This document shows, piece by piece, positions 16,758-25,907 of a DNA stretch of 31,179 bases. Every line of letters begins with the position of its first letter. The stretch's first letter is position 1. The position numbers and the translations under genes are program-made. The DNA is from DASCNA01 sp036011305. GTDB lineage: Bacteria; Verrucomicrobiota; Lentisphaeria; Victivallales; GWF2-38-69. Under the pieces are notes generated by a model. It had not been told where the DNA came from. It saw only the letters and a program-made list of their open reading frames with translations, and did no database searches. The stretch spans positions 1 through 31,179 of the forward strand of contig DASCNA010000242.1 in the NCBI GenBank assembly GCA_036011305.1, read 5' to 3'.

Positions 16758-18131
16758 ATGGCTACTAAACACCCTTCGCTAAAATATTCGACATATAGTC
16801 AAAGGTATATGACAGAGGATATGGAGCTTAATACCCTTAACAAGGCAGGTGTTCCCTCTAAGATTGCTTATCAGTTAATTAAAGATGAATTGGTACTCGA
16901 GGGTAATCCTTATACTAATCTTGCCAGTTTTGTTACTACATGGATGGAAGAAGAAGCTGATGAACTTATCAGGCAGACAATAAATAAGAACTTCATTGAT
17001 CATGATGAATATCCAAGAATTGAAAAAATTCATGAGAGATGTGTTAATATCCTTGCAAAACTTCTCCATGCGCCCGAACAGGAAAAGTATGTCGGAACCT
17101 CCACAGTAGGTTCTTCGGAAGCAATAATGCTAGCTGGACTCGCACATAAATTTTTGTGGAGAAATAAAAGAAAAGCTGAAGGTAAAACTTTTGATAAACC
17201 AAATATTATAATGGGGGGGAATACTCAGATTTGCTGGGATAAATTCGCCAGATATTTTGATGTTGAACCTGTTATCATTCCAATAAGAAAAGGTAAATGT
17301 ATAGTTACTGCTGAAGATGTAGAAAAATGTATTGATGAAAATACGATTTGTGTTGCAGGTATTCTGGGTAATACATTTACCGGAGAGTATGATGAACTCA
17401 GAGAAATTAATGATTTACTGGTTCGTATTAAAAAAGAGAAAGGCTGGGATATTCCACTGCATGTTGACGGTGCGAGCGGAGGTTTTATTTCAATGTTTCT
17501 TGATGATGGAATAGAGTGGGATTTTGAATTGGAGCAAGTCAAAACAATAAACCTATCAGGTCATAAATACGGATTAGTTTATCCTGGATTGGGATGGTTG
17601 ATTTTTAGGGATAATTCTGTAGTTCCAGATGAGCTTGTTTTTCACGTTAATTATCTCGGCGGTGATATGCCTACATATACGCTTAATTTTTCTAAAGGAA
17701 GTGCTATGGTTGTTGCTCAATATTATAATTTTATAAGATTGGGCAGTGATGGTTACCAAAGAATCGTAAAAAACATGATGTCTAATTCTGATTATCTGGT
17801 AGAAGAATTCGATAATATTGGCAAATTTGATTTACTAGGCACACGACGGATGGAGCCTGTTGTATCAGTTAAATTAAGAGATACATCAAAATATACAGTT
17901 TTTGACATCAGTAAAATGCTTAGAATAAAAGGCTGGATTGTACCGGCTTACACAATGCCTCCTAATGCAGAAGATGTAGCAGCATTAAGAGTAGTAATAA
18001 AAGAAAATTTTAGCAGAAACATGGCTGAAGATTTCGTAGCTGATTTAAAAACTGTATTAGATGACTTAGAATTTAATCCTCCAACCAAAAAAACAGAACT
18101 CATAAGAAATATGAGATATAGCAGTCACTAA
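16758..18131 (+). CDS. gadB: glutamate decarboxylase
   Basis: 457 residues, the usual GadB length. It decarboxylates glutamate to GABA and CO2 and consumes a proton, the core of the GAD acid-resistance system. Landmarks: GTSTVGSSEAIMLAGLAHK (about 113-131), HVDGASGG (235-242, PLP Asp237) and NLSGHKYG with the Schiff-base Lys270. The protein ends in His, as residue 465 near the end of E. coli GadB is a His that closes the active site at neutral pH; whether this one does so is a guess. No GadC-like antiporter is directly linked, but two APC permeases lie 4-10 kb downstream on the other strand. It is cotranscribed with rocD and ends at a strong terminator. Confidence 0.95.
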   Translation: MATKHPSLKYSTYSQRYMTEDMELNTLNKAGVPSKIAYQLIKDELVLEGNPYTNLASFVTTWMEEEADELIRQTINKNFIDHDEYPRIEKIHERCVNILAKLLHAPEQEKYVGTSTVGSSEAIMLAGLAHKFLWRNKRKAEGKTFDKPNIIMGGNTQICWDKFARYFDVEPVIIPIRKGKCIVTAEDVEKCIDENTICVAGILGNTFTGEYDELREINDLLVRIKKEKGWDIPLHVDGASGGFISMFLDDGIEWDFELEQVKTINLSGHKYGLVYPGLGWLIFRDNSVVPDELVFHVNYLGGDMPTYTLNFSKGSAMVVAQYYNFIRLGSDGYQRIVKNMMSNSDYLVEEFDNIGKFDLLGTRRMEPVVSVKLRDTSKYTVFDISKMLRIKGWIVPAYTMPPNAEDVAALRVVIKENFSRNMAEDFVADLKTVLDDLEFNPPTKKTELIRNMRYSSH

Positions 18132-18146
18132 AATATATTTATAGAA

Positions 18147-18192
18147 AAATTCCTCCAGGTATTGAATAAATATTGGAGGAATTTGTTTTTTT
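18147..18192 (+). terminator. rho-independent terminator of rocD-gadB
   Basis: A perfect 11-bp stem, AAATTCCTCCA (18147-18157) with TGGAGGAATTT (18174-18184), encloses a 16-base loop and is followed by G and a run of seven T. It begins 16 bases after the gadB stop. Confidence 0.88.
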
Positions 18193-18523
18193 ATCAACTT
18201 TTACATATGATAAATATTTGGAATATTAATTGAATATTATTCTCTAAAAATAGTTTATTGACATCCCTGTTGATAACTTGTTAATAAATTGTGAGATTTA
18301 TATTGATAATATCAATGATTATAGAAAATATATACTAAAAAGTGAACGTATTGGTATTTGTAATGATTTGTCTATTAAGTATTTATGTAGGTCAGCTCGG
18401 TATTTGATGACTTTGTTGAAATAATTAACAATAAAATTAAATTGAAAGTGATCTGTTAGTAACTTTATCATTTTGATACATTTATTGTGCAATTTAAATT
18501 TATTATTATTTTATAGACAGCTA

Positions 18524-18551
18524 TTGTTTAATGTTTAAAATACGTTATAAT
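18524..18551 (+). promoter_or_regulatory. promoter of the 5'-nucleotidase gene
   Basis: A perfect -10 hexamer TATAAT (18546-18551) has TTGTTT (18524-18529) 16 bases upstream, which places the transcript start about 40 bases ahead of the GTG codon. A second candidate, TTGACA at 18258-18263 with TTAATA 17 bases on, would give a leader of about 300 bases. The rest of 18193-18598 is plain AT-rich sequence in which I see no gene or repeat. Confidence 0.5.
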
Positions 18552-18598
18552 TTAAAATTTTAATAAGAAAATAATGCTAAATTTGTGGAGGGGGCATT

Positions 18599-20155
18599 GT
18601 GTACTGTAAAAAAATATTAATATTAACTTTTGTCGGACTTTTTACTCTTTGTCTAGTTTCTTTTGGCAAAGAAATAACAGTAATTTCCTTTAATGATTTT
18701 CATGGACAGGTACAGAGAACTACTGATAACCATCATATTGTTCCCGGGATTGAAAAATTTATGACTGCTGTAAAGGTTGAACAGGATGCCTATAAAAATA
18801 ACACAATACTTGTTTCTGCTGGGGATAATTATCAGGGAACTTTTATGTCTCTTATGACATTTGGGGCTCCAGTGAATGATATGTTTAAAAGTTTAGATGT
18901 AGTGGCTTCAGCTGTTGGTAATCATGAGTTTGATTGGGGAGTTAAATATTTCCCTAAATGGGAAAAAAGTGCTAATATGAATTATTTAGCAGCTAATATA
19001 GTTTATAAAAAAAATAATGAACTAGTGAAATGGGCTAAACCCTACTTAATCGTGAAAAAAAATGGATTAAAAGTTGCCTTTATAGGTTTAGCAACTAGAG
19101 AAACTTTATATACAACTGCTAAAAAAAATCTTGTTGGATTGAAGTTTATAGACCCTGCTATAGCAGCTCAGAAATGGATAGATTTTTTAAAAGCAGGTAA
19201 GGCTAAGGCTGGTAAACCTGATGTTATTATTGCATTGACTCATATTCCTTCATCTCAGAATGCAGACGGTACAGTTATAGGAAAAGAAATTCATGATCTA
19301 TGTGGCAATACGAAAGGTTTGGATGCAGTGATTTCTGCTCATAGTCATAAAGTTGTTTGCGGCTATGTAAATAAGATTCCTGTTATACAGGCAGGTTCAT
19401 ATGGAGAAGATTTAGGTTTGCTTAATTTATATTTTAACAATGAAAATAAATTAACAAAAATAGTTCCTTCAATAGTTAATGTTGGAAAAGAAATTAAAAG
19501 TTTAAAGAATGATAAAGCAGGCGAGACAATATTGACCAAATATTCAAAAAAGTTGGCTAAATATTATAAGACTATCGGTACAGCAGAAGGTGATTTTACC
19601 AGAACAGATCAGGGAGTTTCTAAGCTAGGTTATTTTGTCGCAAAGGTAATGGCAGAAAGTGCCGGAGATGAAATGGGAATTGTTAATACATATGGATTGA
19701 GAGCTGATATAAGCTCTGGGAAAATTACTGTTCAGGATATATACGATGTAGCTCCTTTTGATAATAAAATATATTCAGTGAAAATGAAAGGCAAAGATTT
19801 AAAACAGCTTATTGAAAATAGTTTTGAGCAAAACGGTTCAATAAAAGGTCAATATTATGGAGTTAAAATATTTGTCAATCCGAATGCTCCTTTTGGTGAG
19901 AAGGTTATTAAATTAGAATTGCCAGACGGTAAACCTATTGATATGAATAAGTATTACTCTATTGCCACATGTGACTTTATGTATAACGGAGGAGATAAAT
20001 TTAATTTTTCAAAATCAATAGACAAAAAGAATACAGGAGTTATTATTAAAGATGCTTTAATCAAATATATTACTAAGCATAAAGTTATTACTCCTGATGA
20101 TATAAATAATTTTATCAAAGTATCAGAAAGCAGTGAATTAAAGAAAGCTGCATGA
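18599..20155 (+). CDS. secreted 5'-nucleotidase / 2',3'-cyclic phosphodiesterase (UshA/YfkN family)
   Basis: 518 residues. The first 23 or so form a signal peptide (KKILILTFVGLFTLCLVSFG), so it acts in the periplasm or at the surface. The metallophosphatase domain shows the two-metal ligands: FNDFHG (31-36), AGDNYQG (74-80), GNHEFDW (107-113), the His in LTHIP (213-217) and AHSHK (247-251). The C-terminal 5'-nucleotidase domain has YGLRADISSGKITVQDIYDVAPFDN and a late YNGGDKF stretch for base stacking. Such enzymes strip phosphate from nucleotides for scavenging. Translation starts at GTG with the strong site GGAGGGGG (18587-18594) four bases upstream; no ATG alternative fits before the signal peptide. 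Confidence 0.92.
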   Translation: MYCKKILILTFVGLFTLCLVSFGKEITVISFNDFHGQVQRTTDNHHIVPGIEKFMTAVKVEQDAYKNNTILVSAGDNYQGTFMSLMTFGAPVNDMFKSLDVVASAVGNHEFDWGVKYFPKWEKSANMNYLAANIVYKKNNELVKWAKPYLIVKKNGLKVAFIGLATRETLYTTAKKNLVGLKFIDPAIAAQKWIDFLKAGKAKAGKPDVIIALTHIPSSQNADGTVIGKEIHDLCGNTKGLDAVISAHSHKVVCGYVNKIPVIQAGSYGEDLGLLNLYFNNENKLTKIVPSIVNVGKEIKSLKNDKAGETILTKYSKKLAKYYKTIGTAEGDFTRTDQGVSKLGYFVAKVMAESAGDEMGIVNTYGLRADISSGKITVQDIYDVAPFDNKIYSVKMKGKDLKQLIENSFEQNGSIKGQYYGVKIFVNPNAPFGEKVIKLELPDGKPIDMNKYYSIATCDFMYNGGDKFNFSKSIDKKNTGVIIKDALIKYITKHKVITPDDINNFIKVSESSELKKAA

Positions 20156-20326
20156 TTTTTTGGAAGATATTATTTTTAATACTACATATATACAAAGCCG
20201 ACAGTATAATTAGTTAGCAAATATTTAATTGATGCATACTAATTATGCTGTTAGGCATATTTGGCTTGTAATTACCTGAATTAAATTAATATCATTTGTA
20301 TAAAATTATTTAATATAAGGAATTTA

Positions 20327-21277
20327 ATGAAAAAATATTATACTGCTTTATCTCTTTTGACTTTAATCTTAGTGTCTTCCTGTGTTTCAAGTAAAAGTAT
20401 TTATTACGGGAAAATAATAGAAAAGAAATATAAGGTTGGCAATTTTAATACAGTAAATTTTTCAGGGCCTGCAGAGTTAATAATAACTCAAGGAAAAACC
20501 ACTTCTTTAGTTGTTAAAGCCTACAGTAAATTCCAAGAATACGTAAAGGTGAATGAAAAGGGCAGGAAGCTTAATATCTCTTTTGATAAAAATCTGACTG
20601 ATTATGAAACATTATCATTAAATCCTGTCCAGTATATTTTAACAGTAGATAAATTGGAATGTTTAAAGCTCAGCGGAAATGCTAAGGCTGAAATTAGAGA
20701 TTTAAAGCAGTACGAAATTAGATTTATACAGGAAGACCATAGCAGTATTAATTTATATAATCTGAATGTTGAGAATTTGATGCTTATGAATGATGGTATA
20801 CATAACATAACGGGCAGTAATATTATAATTGATACTTTGGATTTAAGCGTCTTAAGTAAAGGGAGTATCGGCCTAAATTCAATAAAAGGGAATTTTGTTA
20901 ATGCAGTTATAAATTCTTCAGGTGATATCAGTCTGGGCGGCAGGGTCGATCTGGTAGATATTCTTTCTATGAAGAAAGGAGAGTTTATGGCAGAAAACTT
21001 GATAGCTGATAAAGTTAATATTTTGATTAAAAATACAGGTAATGCATACGTTAATGCTAAATTAAATATTAAGGCAAAAATAACCGGAGACGGAAATTTA
21101 TACTACACTGGTTCTCCAAAGGCTATTATTTATGAAGGAAATTATAATAAAGTAATTGAAATTATTAATAAAGTTCCGGTATCCTCCATTAAAGAGAAAA
21201 TGATCAGGAAAAACAGTGAAGTTAAAAACGTTGCAAATAAAGCACTGGTAAGAACTGTCATTGTAGAAAATACTTAG
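20327..21277 (+). CDS. exported GIN-domain (DUF2807) protein, likely lipoprotein
   Basis: 316 residues. The N-terminus (MKKYYTALSLLTLILVSSC) is a lipoprotein-like signal peptide with Cys19 after VSS, a non-canonical lipobox as Ser replaces the usual Gly or Ala before Cys. Residues about 38-245 form a right-handed beta-helix-like domain of the DUF2807/GIN type: FNTVNFSGPAELIITQG, then YILTVDKLECLKLSGNAKAEI and repeats of short beta strands ending in NAYVNAKLNIKAKITGDGNLYYTGSP. That last phrase is a hallmark of the family, described as putative auto-transporter adhesin head domain. Function is unknown. It follows the nucleotidase by 171 bases and may have its own promoter. Confidence 0.82.
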   Translation: MKKYYTALSLLTLILVSSCVSSKSIYYGKIIEKKYKVGNFNTVNFSGPAELIITQGKTTSLVVKAYSKFQEYVKVNEKGRKLNISFDKNLTDYETLSLNPVQYILTVDKLECLKLSGNAKAEIRDLKQYEIRFIQEDHSSINLYNLNVENLMLMNDGIHNITGSNIIIDTLDLSVLSKGSIGLNSIKGNFVNAVINSSGDISLGGRVDLVDILSMKKGEFMAENLIADKVNILIKNTGNAYVNAKLNIKAKITGDGNLYYTGSPKAIIYEGNYNKVIEIINKVPVSSIKEKMIRKNSEVKNVANKALVRTVIVENT

Positions 21278-21419
21278 AAGCTATAATCTTAAGAGATCAA
21301 AATAAATATTTAAATATACAAATAAGGTAAATGCTCTTTTTGTTATTGGAAAAAATTAATATTTTTCCTATATTATTATCTTTGAAGAACTTAAATTTAT
21401 GATTAAAGGGAGATTTCAA

Positions 21420-21908
21420 ATGTACGAGGAAGATGATGGCCATGATATGCTGGTTAAACTTTATAATATTGAGAATGACTGGTCATTTATAAAAGAACAG
21501 GAAGATAAAGGTATTATAATTAGAAAAGCCATTGGGCCTGAGAAATTTAAAGTTGCCAGATGGGTAGAAGAATATTTTGGAGAGAACTGGGCAGCTGAAG
21601 CTAATTGTGCAATGTCAAATACTCCTATTTCCTGCTTTATTGCTGTAAACAAAGACAGTAAAATGATTGGTTTTGCATGTACAGACGGAACGGCTCCTGG
21701 GTTTTTCGGTCCTACAGGTGTATCAGAAGAATGCAGAGGAAAAGGTACAGGAAAATCTTTACTAATGGCGGCTCTTCTCGATATGAAACTAAAAGGTTAT
21801 GGGTATGCTATTATTGGTGGAGTTGGTCCGGCTGATTTTTACCGCAGAGCTGTTGGTGCTGAAATAATACCAGGTTCAGAAGACAGTATCTACAAAACAA
21901 TGATTTAA
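21420..21908 (+). CDS. GNAT-family acetyltransferase
   Basis: 162 residues. The acetyl-CoA binding motif is ECRGKGTGKSLLMAALLDMK (about 103-122), preceded by FFGPTGV on beta 4 and followed by GYAIIGGVGPADFYRRAVGAE, where the Tyr of DFYRRA is at the usual general-acid position. The acceptor cannot be told. The frame is open to an ATG seven codons earlier (21399), but AAGGGAG at 21406-21412 lies after that codon and seven bases before the ATG at 21420, so I place the start there. The gene converges on the APC permease with a terminator between. Confidence 0.85.
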   Translation: MYEEDDGHDMLVKLYNIENDWSFIKEQEDKGIIIRKAIGPEKFKVARWVEEYFGENWAAEANCAMSNTPISCFIAVNKDSKMIGFACTDGTAPGFFGPTGVSEECRGKGTGKSLLMAALLDMKLKGYGYAIIGGVGPADFYRRAVGAEIIPGSEDSIYKTMI

Positions 21909-21933
21909 TTTATAAATAATAATTTACTCAACT

Positions 21934-21973
21934 GGGGTATGTTTAAATTAGATTTTGACATACCCTTATTTTT
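21934..21973 (+). terminator. terminator after the GNAT gene
   Basis: GGGTATGT (21935-21942) pairs with ACATACCC (21958-21965) over eight bases around a 15-base loop, followed by TTATTTTT. The T tract fits plus-strand transcripts. The hairpin ends just before the stop of the convergent permease gene; on the minus strand it lacks a T run, so it is at best weakly bidirectional. Confidence 0.75.
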
Positions 21974-23348
21974 AACTGTTTGATTTATGCAGCTTTTTAA
22001 TAATTATTTCATTTAACAGAATTACTGCTAAAAGAGGTAAACCAACCTGCCAGAAATATTCAAAATTAAATGGTACTCCAGGAATATAAAAGAACAAAAC
22101 TAGAGATAGAATTAAAATTAACATCGGAATATAACTGATTGCCAAGAGTTTTATTTTGCCTCCATGAACTCTAAAAGGCCTATATTTATTAGGATAAACT
22201 TTTCTTAATTTTAGAAAGGCAGGAAACAATAATACATAAGACATAATAAGAATTATTGCATTGATAGAAAAAATATTCCAAAATAGGTCGCCATTGGTTT
22301 TGAAGTAATCTAGTAGCAGGTAAAGAAATACTACAGTACTTGCTACTGCTCCGTTCCACATTGCAACTCCAAACGGCATTCCTGATTTTTTGTAAACTAA
22401 CCCAAACGATTTAGGCAAATCGTTATTTTTTGATGCATAATAAGCAACATAATTAACACCTGTTGCCCAGGCTAAAAGATTAGAAATCATAGTGAATAGA
22501 AATAAAATCCCCATTAAAATAACAAAAAGATTAGTAATAATACTAGGTTTAAGCAAAGTGTAAAAACTTTCCATAAGTCCGGTTGCTGCAGATAAATTAT
22601 TTACTGGAATGGCTACAAGAATTCCAAAAGTAGAGAATAAATAAAAAAATGCAATCAAAGAGCCTCCCAGAATTAGAGCTTTGGGGATTTCTTTTTGTGG
22701 ATTTTCCATATCATCTGAAACAGAAGTAATAATTTCGAAGCCATGAAAATTAAAAATAACCATAGGTAGAAACCTTAAACCTTCATTTAGTGTAGGTGTC
22801 ATATTGGAAATAGTGAATTGATTTGCTAATCCTCTGGTGCAAGCTACATAAATTCCAATACCGCCTAATGAGAATAATACTAATGCTTTAAAGATAGCAC
22901 CAGAATTAAGAATCCATCTATTGTTGACATGATTTAATAGACTGAGATATATGCTTAGCCATATAACTAAAAGTGAAATTATAGCAGTAAAAAGTAAATT
23001 AAATTTTATACCAAGAATTTGTCCCAGAACAATAGTGAATAAAATTCCTATTGATCCCATCCAAAAGGCGTAGTTTATCCAATAGTACCATGCAATACGG
23101 GCACCCCAACTTTTTCCAAATGCTTTTCTTACCCAGTCATATATTCCGCCTTCATATGGATAGGTTGTGCCGAGTTCAGCGGTAACAAGGCCATATGGAT
23201 AAGAAAATGTAATTAATAAAAAAATCCACCAGAAAACAGATGATACGCCTATTGAGGCTGAAGGTGCGACAGTTCCTAAGACTAGAACAACACACACTGA
23301 CATCAGCACAATATCTGTTAATCTGAGTTTTCTATTTTTTCTATTCAA
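21972..23348 (-). CDS. APC-family amino acid/polyamine antiporter (copy 1)
   Basis: 458 residues with about 12 membrane helices. LTDIVLMSVCVVLVLGTVAPSAS at the start, ELGTTYPYEGGIYDWVRKAF and WYYWINYAFWMGS are typical of the APC permeases linked to agmatine and GABA exchange. It is the last gene of the agmatine operon, 22 bases after arcC. By position it is a candidate agmatine:putrescine antiporter, but the paralogue at 26788-28167 is an equal candidate, and one of them could instead serve the GAD system. The start is a TTG: a TAA lies directly upstream in frame, and the next ATG (residue 16) would cut into the first helix. The paralogue begins in the same way. Confidence 0.9.
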   Translation of the reverse strand: MNRKNRKLRLTDIVLMSVCVVLVLGTVAPSASIGVSSVFWWIFLLITFSYPYGLVTAELGTTYPYEGGIYDWVRKAFGKSWGARIAWYYWINYAFWMGSIGILFTIVLGQILGIKFNLLFTAIISLLVIWLSIYLSLLNHVNNRWILNSGAIFKALVLFSLGGIGIYVACTRGLANQFTISNMTPTLNEGLRFLPMVIFNFHGFEIITSVSDDMENPQKEIPKALILGGSLIAFFYLFSTFGILVAIPVNNLSAATGLMESFYTLLKPSIITNLFVILMGILFLFTMISNLLAWATGVNYVAYYASKNNDLPKSFGLVYKKSGMPFGVAMWNGAVASTVVFLYLLLDYFKTNGDLFWNIFSINAIILIMSYVLLFPAFLKLRKVYPNKYRPFRVHGGKIKLLAISYIPMLILILSLVLFFYIPGVPFNFEYFWQVGLPLLAVILLNEIIIKKLHKSNS

Positions 23349-23370
23349 TTATTTATTCTTTAAAATATTA

Positions 23371-24363
23371 CTATTGTGTTTTGACTATATGTGTTCCAGT
23401 ATGACCTGTTATTGCCTCTTGTAAATGCTCAGGGTCTGTAATTATGGCTTTCCCTCCAGAATTTTTTACAAATTTAACAGCTGCTTGAATTTTAGGTAGC
23501 ATACTGCCCGGGGCAAAATGGCCTTCATTCATATATTTTTCCATTTCTTCGCATGTTACTTCGTCAAGACCTTTCACATTATGTTTTCCAAAATTGATAA
23601 ATGCTTTTTCTACTCCTGTAGAAATTATTAATAGATCAGCATTTAATTGATCAGCTAACAAGCTTGTAGCAAAATCTTTATCGATAACAGCATCTACACC
23701 TTCCCATTGGTCTTCTTGGGATCTGACAACAGGAATTCCACCGCCACCAGCAGCGACTACTAAAAAACCCGCTTTTAAAAGTATTTCAATTGCTTCAAGC
23801 TCAAGTATCTCTAATGGTTTTGGAGATGGTACAACTCTTCTGTATCCACGTCCAGCATCCTCGACTAATTTCCAGTCGGGATATTTCTGTTTAATTTTTT
23901 CGGCATCTTCTTTAGAATAAAATGAACCGATTGGTTTTGTTGGAGTTGCAAATGCAGGATCATTTTTATCTACAGCCACCTGAGTTACCATTGTTACAGC
24001 AGTTTTTAGTATTTCACCCTGAAATAATGAATTATCCATAATCTGATTAATTTTCCTTTTTCTGAATTCATTATCCATGGCCTGCTGTATCTGATATCCA
24101 ATTGCTCCCTGTGTATCAGCATCACAATTTACTAATGGAACAGGGTGTAAATCTGTTGTTTCTGCTGCAATTTCTGAACGAAGAAGCATATAGCCTACCT
24201 GTGGACCATTTCCATGACTTACAACAACATCATAATTATTTTCAATAAGGTCTGCAATATGACGTGCTGTTTCGCAAACAGCATTATATTGATCCTGCAC
24301 AGTAGTTTTATGATCTTTTATTAAAGAATTACCGCCAATTGCAACAACTGCTAATTTTTTCAT
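23371..24363 (-). CDS. arcC: carbamate kinase
   Basis: 330 residues, slightly longer than the usual 310. VAIGGNSLI (about 6-14) and VVSHGNGPQVGYML (about 47-60) form the phosphate and carbamate sites. AAGGGGIPVV and VDAVIDKDFATSLLADQL in the second half mark the ATP site, and FAPGSMLPKIQAAVKFV is near the C-terminus. The enzyme turns carbamoyl phosphate and ADP into ATP, CO2 and ammonia and so provides the energy yield of agmatine catabolism. It lies 144 bases after the carbamoyltransferase; that gap contains a long inverted repeat. An AGGGGAA precedes the ATG. Confidence 0.95.
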   Translation of the reverse strand: MKKLAVVAIGGNSLIKDHKTTVQDQYNAVCETARHIADLIENNYDVVVSHGNGPQVGYMLLRSEIAAETTDLHPVPLVNCDADTQGAIGYQIQQAMDNEFRKRKINQIMDNSLFQGEILKTAVTMVTQVAVDKNDPAFATPTKPIGSFYSKEDAEKIKQKYPDWKLVEDAGRGYRRVVPSPKPLEILELEAIEILLKAGFLVVAAGGGGIPVVRSQEDQWEGVDAVIDKDFATSLLADQLNADLLIISTGVEKAFINFGKHNVKGLDEVTCEEMEKYMNEGHFAPGSMLPKIQAAVKFVKNSGGKAIITDPEHLQEAITGHTGTHIVKTQ

Positions 24364-24445
24364 TTTAAATTCCCCTAATTAAAATATATCTGAAAAGCAT
24401 TTCAAATACTTTAAGCTTTCAGCGATTTTTATAAATGTTTTTATT

Positions 24446-24498
24446 ATAGATGCTGTGTAGTATGTAGATTATACAACATTTTTGACAACAGCATCTAT
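24446..24498. repeat. 11-bp inverted repeat between the carbamoyltransferase and arcC genes
   Basis: ATAGATGCTGT (24446-24456) and ACAGCATCTAT (24488-24498) are exact reverse complements around a 31-base loop that itself contains GTAT/ATAC pairing. Read along the operon (minus strand) no T tract follows the stem, so it looks like an mRNA-stabilising or processing hairpin. On the plus strand a TTTTT follows, which could stop antisense transcription. Confidence 0.7.
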
Positions 24499-24507
24499 TT
24501 TTAACTT

Positions 24508-25554
24508 TTATAACGTTTTTAAAAATCTATTAATTTTCAGTTCGTGCTTTTTAACTGTTTCTTCTGAAGCCGGCGGATTAAATTTATGAGTAAAATAAAC
24601 TAATATGGCCATTTGTGCTGTCAGGCGGTTTTCTGCTTCATCAAAAGCTACACAATATTCGCCTTCCAATGCTTCACGTGTAACCTCTTCTTTGTCGTTT
24701 GCAGGTAAGCAGTGTAATAACAATGCGCCTGGTTTAGCATTTTTCATCATTTCTTCTGTAATAACGTAATCAGGCATAAATGTTGCTAAACGTTCTTCTT
24801 TTTCGTCCATCTGAGTTACCCAGTAGAAGCTGTCTCCATAAATAATGTCGCATTCAGAAACTTTTGAAGTATCGTCTGTTATTTCATAACTGGCCCCGCT
24901 TTCAGCACAGTTTTTATCAGCCTGTTTTAGCCATTCTTCCTGCATTTGGTATTTCTTAGGGCCAATTTGTTTAAAGTTCATACCGTATTTTGTGCAAGAT
25001 AGAAGTAATGAACGGCAAACATCTGTTGCATCTCCCATAAATGCTAATGTTAGATCAGTTAATTTTTTGCCTGCAGGCATATGTTCTTTTATTGTATAGA
25101 AGTCAGAAAGCATCTGTGTCGGATGGTATCTTGTATCTAAACCGTTTATTACAGGAACAGTCGACATTTTAAGCAGAGCATCAATTGTTTCAGGCTCGTT
25201 AGTACGAGCCAGAATAATGTCACACATCCTTGATAGAACACGTGCTGTATCATCAATAGACTCTTTTCCTCCTAAATGAATATCTCTAGGTGATAAGAAT
25301 AAACCGTGTCCACCTAAAAGAGTTGCTGCAACTTCAAAAGAAACACGTGTTCTTGTTGAACCTGCTTCAAAGATCATAGCAACAGATTTATTTTTAAATA
25401 GCTGTGGAATAGCATTATCTTTTCTTGCTTCCTTCAGCATGTCCATTAAATCCATCATATCATCAAATTCTTTTTTGCTGAAAAACTGCATTGAAACCAT
25501 ATGTTCCATATTTTTTTTGTTTAGATCGGTTGCACTCGAACTCGGTAATTTCAT
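24508..25554 (-). CDS. ptcA: putrescine carbamoyltransferase (by motif and context)
   Basis: 348 residues of the aspartate/ornithine carbamoyltransferase family. The carbamoyl-phosphate site STRTRVSF (about 67-74) and HPTQMLSDFY are intact, with HCLPANDKEEVT and FDEAENRLTAQMAILVYF near the end. The stretch where ornithine carbamoyltransferases carry an SMG motif reads GDSFYWVTQMDEKEE here, so the substrate side chain is bound differently. HPTQ, rather than the HPCQ of many ornithine enzymes, also fits putrescine carbamoyltransferase. Between agmatine deiminase and carbamate kinase it should split carbamoylputrescine into putrescine and carbamoyl phosphate. The ATG at 25554 follows AAGGGGA. 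Catabolic ornithine activity is less likely given the neighbours. Confidence 0.85.
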   Translation of the reverse strand: MKLPSSSATDLNKKNMEHMVSMQFFSKKEFDDMMDLMDMLKEARKDNAIPQLFKNKSVAMIFEAGSTRTRVSFEVAATLLGGHGLFLSPRDIHLGGKESIDDTARVLSRMCDIILARTNEPETIDALLKMSTVPVINGLDTRYHPTQMLSDFYTIKEHMPAGKKLTDLTLAFMGDATDVCRSLLLSCTKYGMNFKQIGPKKYQMQEEWLKQADKNCAESGASYEITDDTSKVSECDIIYGDSFYWVTQMDEKEERLATFMPDYVITEEMMKNAKPGALLLHCLPANDKEEVTREALEGEYCVAFDEAENRLTAQMAILVYFTHKFNPPASEETVKKHELKINRFLKTL

Positions 25555-25646
25555 GATTATTTCCCCTTTTTGTTTAATTGATGATTTTTATTTATATATT
25601 GAATAAATAGTATTATATTTTAGGCTGTATGTTCTCCTAATTTTTT

Positions 25647-25898
25647 TCACTGTTTTACTGAAGGCTGCTGTTGTGTAATACAGTGGATATTTCCACCCCC
25701 AAGTAAAATTTCCTTCGCTTTTATTCCCACAATTTCTCTGTTTGGAAAAATTTCAGAAAGTGTTTTTATCGCTTCTTGGTCGTTAGGATCATTAAATAAA
25801 GGCATAATTACTGCCTTATTTGCGATATAAAAATTTACATAAGAAGCAGCCAATCTCATTCCAGATACTCTGGGAAGAGTTCCGTCAATCATATCCAC
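25647..25898 (-). CDS. agmatine deiminase, C-terminal piece with catalytic Cys
   Basis: 83 codons from a GTG at 25898, or 81 from the ATG at 25892. GGCGGAG lies five bases ahead of that ATG, so ribosomes that stop at the TAA (25910-25908) could restart here. The piece holds RLAASYVNFYIAN and the catalytic GGGNIHCITQQQP, and is fully conserved, with no further damage. That favours a very recent break or continued use. Confidence 0.55.
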   Translation of the reverse strand: MDMIDGTLPRVSGMRLAASYVNFYIANKAVIMPLFNDPNDQEAIKTLSEIFPNREIVGIKAKEILLGGGNIHCITQQQPSVKQ

Positions 25899-25907
25899 TC
25901 CGCCGCT

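Noticed and set aside
21399..21419. Longer start for the GNAT protein
   Set aside because: The ribosome site AAGGGAG is inside this stretch and fits the ATG at 21420.
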